Part shown: piece after piece, positions 5,678 to 7,104 of the stretch
Position numbering within the stretch: position 1 is the first letter of the stretch
Layout of the letters: every line of letters begins with the position of its first letter
DNA from: Clostridiaceae bacterium
GTDB lineage: Bacteria; Bacillota; Clostridia; DSM-8532
DNA length: 7,104 nt
Direction of reading: 5' to 3'
Assembly: GCA_012727625.1 (NCBI GenBank)
Contig: JAAYGP010000346.1
Span: forward strand, 1-7,104
Notes under the pieces: model-generated
Told to the model about the DNA's origin: nothing
The model's input: the letters and a program-made list of their open reading frames with translations, nothing else
Databases searched by the model: none
Program-made: the position numbers and the translations under genes

Positions 5678-6778
5678 TTGAAAGTCAAGGATATTATCAG
5701 ATTGCTGGAGCAGAAAGCGCCTGTACGGTTACAGGAGGACTATGACAATTCAGGGCTTCAGTGGGGTAATCCCGAAAACTTGGTTCAAAGGATACTGGTC
5801 TGCCTTGATTTTACCGATGATGCACTGCAAAATGCTGTAAAAAATCAGGTTCAACTGGTCATATCCCATCATCCGGTATTGTTCAGGCCAGTAAAATCCA
5901 TTAATACAGGTGCCGGAAAAGGCGCTGTGCTTGCCGAATGCATAAAGAACAATATTAATGTATATTCCCTGCATACAAACTATGACATAGCAGATAACGG
6001 ATTAAATGAATATCTTGCCGAAACCCTGGGGCTTCAAAACATAAGTGGACTGAAAATTCATAGCCGGGACGAATTATATAAACTGGTTGTATTTGTTCCG
6101 GAAGACAGCCTTATAAAGGTTCAAAAAGCAGTTTTCAGTGCCGGCGCAGGATGGATAGGTAATTACAGTGATTGCGGTTTTTCTGTCATGGGCAACGGAA
6201 CTTTCAGGCCAATGGAGGGTACAAATCCATATATAGGACAGACAGGCATCTTTGAAACGGTAAAGGAATACCGCCTTGAAACAGTTGTACCCCGGGACAA
6301 ATTAAAAGACGTTGTTAAAAGCATGCTCGAAGTTCATCCGTATGAGGAAGTGGCGTACGATATTTACCGTGTTGAAGAGCCGGCTCATGAATATAGTTTA
6401 GGCAGGGCAGGAAACCTTAAGGAAAAGCTTTGTGCTGATGAGTTTATTTCATTCGTTAAGAAAAAATTAAATGTTCCTAATGTTCGCACCGCAGGCAAGG
6501 ATCCCTGCGCAGGAATTCAGAAAGTGGCAGTATTTTGCGGCAGTTTTGACGGCGATATAAAAGCTTTGAAAGAAAAGAGGATAGATGCGCTAATAACAGG
6601 CGATCTTAAGTACCATACAGCGCTGGAGCTTGAGGAAGCAGGGATTTTCACAGTGGATGCGGGGCATTATCACACCGAAAAACTGTTTGTAAAGGCAATT
6701 TCTGATATGTTGAAAAAAAGGTTCAACGATGTTATAATAGTTGAGCATTATGGGAAGGACATATTTGAATATAGGTAG
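5678..6778 (+). CDS. yqfO: Nif3-like dinuclear metal centre protein (YqfO/DUF34 family)
   Basis: This is a Nif3/YqfO-family protein with an inserted PII-like domain, the long bacterial form (366 residues here; B. subtilis YqfO is about 370). Its biochemical role is not established, and the common label 'GTP cyclohydrolase 1 type 2 homolog' rests on limited evidence. From the TTG at 5678, the metal-site residues visible are H64-H65 (in SHHP), H99 and D103 (in HTNYD), and H330 with E334 (in DAGHYHTE), consistent with a two-metal site. GDLKYH (308-313) is also conserved. The inserted domain spans about residues 134-232, with WIGNYSDCGFS (159-169), GTNPYIG (181-187) and HPYEEVAYD (220-228). The start is TTG because of the ribosome site at 5663-5673; GTG at 5669 is the alternative and adds three residues. 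It sits 54 bases after trmK, a pairing widely conserved in Firmicutes. All key residues are present. Confidence 0.93.
   Translation: MKVKDIIRLLEQKAPVRLQEDYDNSGLQWGNPENLVQRILVCLDFTDDALQNAVKNQVQLVISHHPVLFRPVKSINTGAGKGAVLAECIKNNINVYSLHTNYDIADNGLNEYLAETLGLQNISGLKIHSRDELYKLVVFVPEDSLIKVQKAVFSAGAGWIGNYSDCGFSVMGNGTFRPMEGTNPYIGQTGIFETVKEYRLETVVPRDKLKDVVKSMLEVHPYEEVAYDIYRVEEPAHEYSLGRAGNLKEKLCADEFISFVKKKLNVPNVRTAGKDPCAGIQKVAVFCGSFDGDIKALKEKRIDALITGDLKYHTALELEEAGIFTVDAGHYHTEKLFVKAISDMLKKRFNDVIIVEHYGKDIFEYR
6710..6738 (+). promoter_or_regulatory. Candidate promoter for rnpB inside the 3' end of the Nif3-family gene
   Basis: TTGAAA (6710-6715) and a perfect TATAAT (6733-6738) are spaced exactly 17 bp apart within the last 25 codons of the upstream gene. 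Transcription would start near 6745, about 85 nt before the mature rnpB 5' end. A weaker -10-like TATGAT at 6819-6824 is closer to rnpB but has no recognisable -35. The assignment rests on consensus match only. Confidence 0.5.
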
Positions 6779-6800
6779 AATAGGGTATATCCCATAATGC
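6745..6800 (+). repeat. Perfect 11-bp inverted repeat spanning the Nif3-family stop codon
   Basis: GCATTATGGGA (6745-6755) is exactly complementary to TCCCATAATGC (6790-6800), with 34 nt between them. The left arm lies in the last codons of the Nif3-family gene and the right arm in the intergenic region. No T run follows on either strand, so it is not a standard terminator. The left arm starts at the predicted start site of the rnpB promoter, so the rnpB precursor would carry this hairpin at its very 5' end. Confidence 0.6.
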
Positions 6801-6828
6801 CTATATAAAAATATTGCATATGATGATA

Positions 6829-7104
6829 GTGAGTAAGCCAGATGATTGCGTGAGCATGCCGAAAGGCCGCTTACGAGGAAAGTCCGGGCTCCATAGGGCA
6901 GGGTGCCGGGTAACTCCCGGTCAAGGCGACTTGAAGGAAAGTGCAACAGAAATAAACCGCCTTTTGAAGGCTTAATGCGGGCGAATTACAAATTGCACCC
7001 GTATCAAGCTTTCAAAAGGTAAGGATGGAAAGGTGAGGTAAGAGCTCACCGGTTCCCTGGCGACAGGGGATGCTCTGTAAACCCCACCCGGAGCAACACC
7101 GTGA
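6829..7104 (+). ncRNA. rnpB: RNase P RNA (catalytic RNA of ribonuclease P), 3' truncated by the window
   Basis: This is the ribozyme that removes 5' leaders from tRNA precursors together with the RnpA protein. Conserved elements appear in order. GAGTAAGCC at 6831-6839 is the likely 5' strand of P1. A hairpin follows with GTGAGC/GCTTAC and GCC-GAAA-GGC (6850-6873). The universal core GAGGAAAGTCCGGGCTCC is at 6875-6892, and GCCGGGTAACTCCCGG at 6905-6920. An ACAGAAATAAACCGCC segment is at 6946-6961, GGTGAGGTAAGAGCTCACC at 7032-7050, and GCTCTGTAAACCCC at 7072-7085. These fit the type-A bacterial architecture. Roughly the last 80-100 nt, including the P1 3' strand, lie beyond the window. The exact 5' end is uncertain by a few bases. 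Confidence 0.96.

Noticed and set aside
6590..6946. A 118-codon minus-strand open frame overlapping the end of the Nif3-family gene and the start of rnpB.
   Set aside because: Its frame runs antisense through the conserved RNase P RNA core and through Nif3 metal-site codons. Its existence is explained by those features.

Overview
This window looks like housekeeping chromosome from a low-to-moderate-GC anaerobic Firmicute, most likely a member of the Clostridia. The evidence is strong AGGAGG-type ribosome binding sites, sigma-A style promoters, tRNAs with encoded CCA ends, a TrmK/Nif3-family (YqfN/YqfO) gene pair, a type-A-like RNase P RNA, and an oxygen-sensitive ferredoxin-dependent oxidoreductase. 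The genus is not determined. All recognised genes lie on the + strand.

Layout. Bases 1-165 are the 3' end of a methyl-accepting chemotaxis protein gene, closed by an intrinsic terminator at 320-343. A consensus-like promoter (395-422) then starts a roughly 118-nt leader containing two small inverted repeats. It leads into a tightly packed operon of iorA (548-2293), iorB (2286-2885, overlapping iorA by 8 bases) and paaK (2899-4233). A 376-base non-coding stretch follows. It holds a large near-palindromic hairpin (4307-4353) and ends in a good promoter (4557-4585) for a two-tRNA unit: tRNA-Asn(GUU) and a CAU-anticodon tRNA that looks like the lysidine-type tRNA-Ile2. A textbook terminator (4772-4801) ends that unit. 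Next come trmK (4919-5623) and a Nif3/YqfO-family gene (5678-6778, probably starting at TTG). The window ends inside rnpB (about 6829 to beyond 7104), whose best promoter candidate lies inside the 3' end of the Nif3-family gene.

How the genes work together. IorA and IorB form the two-subunit indolepyruvate:ferredoxin oxidoreductase, which interconverts aryl-pyruvates and aryl-acetyl-CoA. PaaK activates aryl-acetates with ATP and CoA to the same aryl-acetyl-CoA. Together they could either degrade aromatic amino acids to aryl-acetates or salvage aryl-acetates into aromatic amino acids by reductive carboxylation. The sequence does not settle the direction. TrmK, the two tRNAs and rnpB all concern tRNA, but position 22 is G in both tRNAs, so neither is a TrmK (A22) substrate.

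I found no mobile element, CRISPR array, toxin-antitoxin or defence system, and no convincing undescribed system. The observations worth a second look are modest. They are the placement of the rnpB promoter over a perfect 11-bp inverted repeat, the large hairpin downstream of paaK, the inverted repeats in the iorA leader, the decoding identity of the CAU tRNA, and the iorAB-paaK linkage itself.
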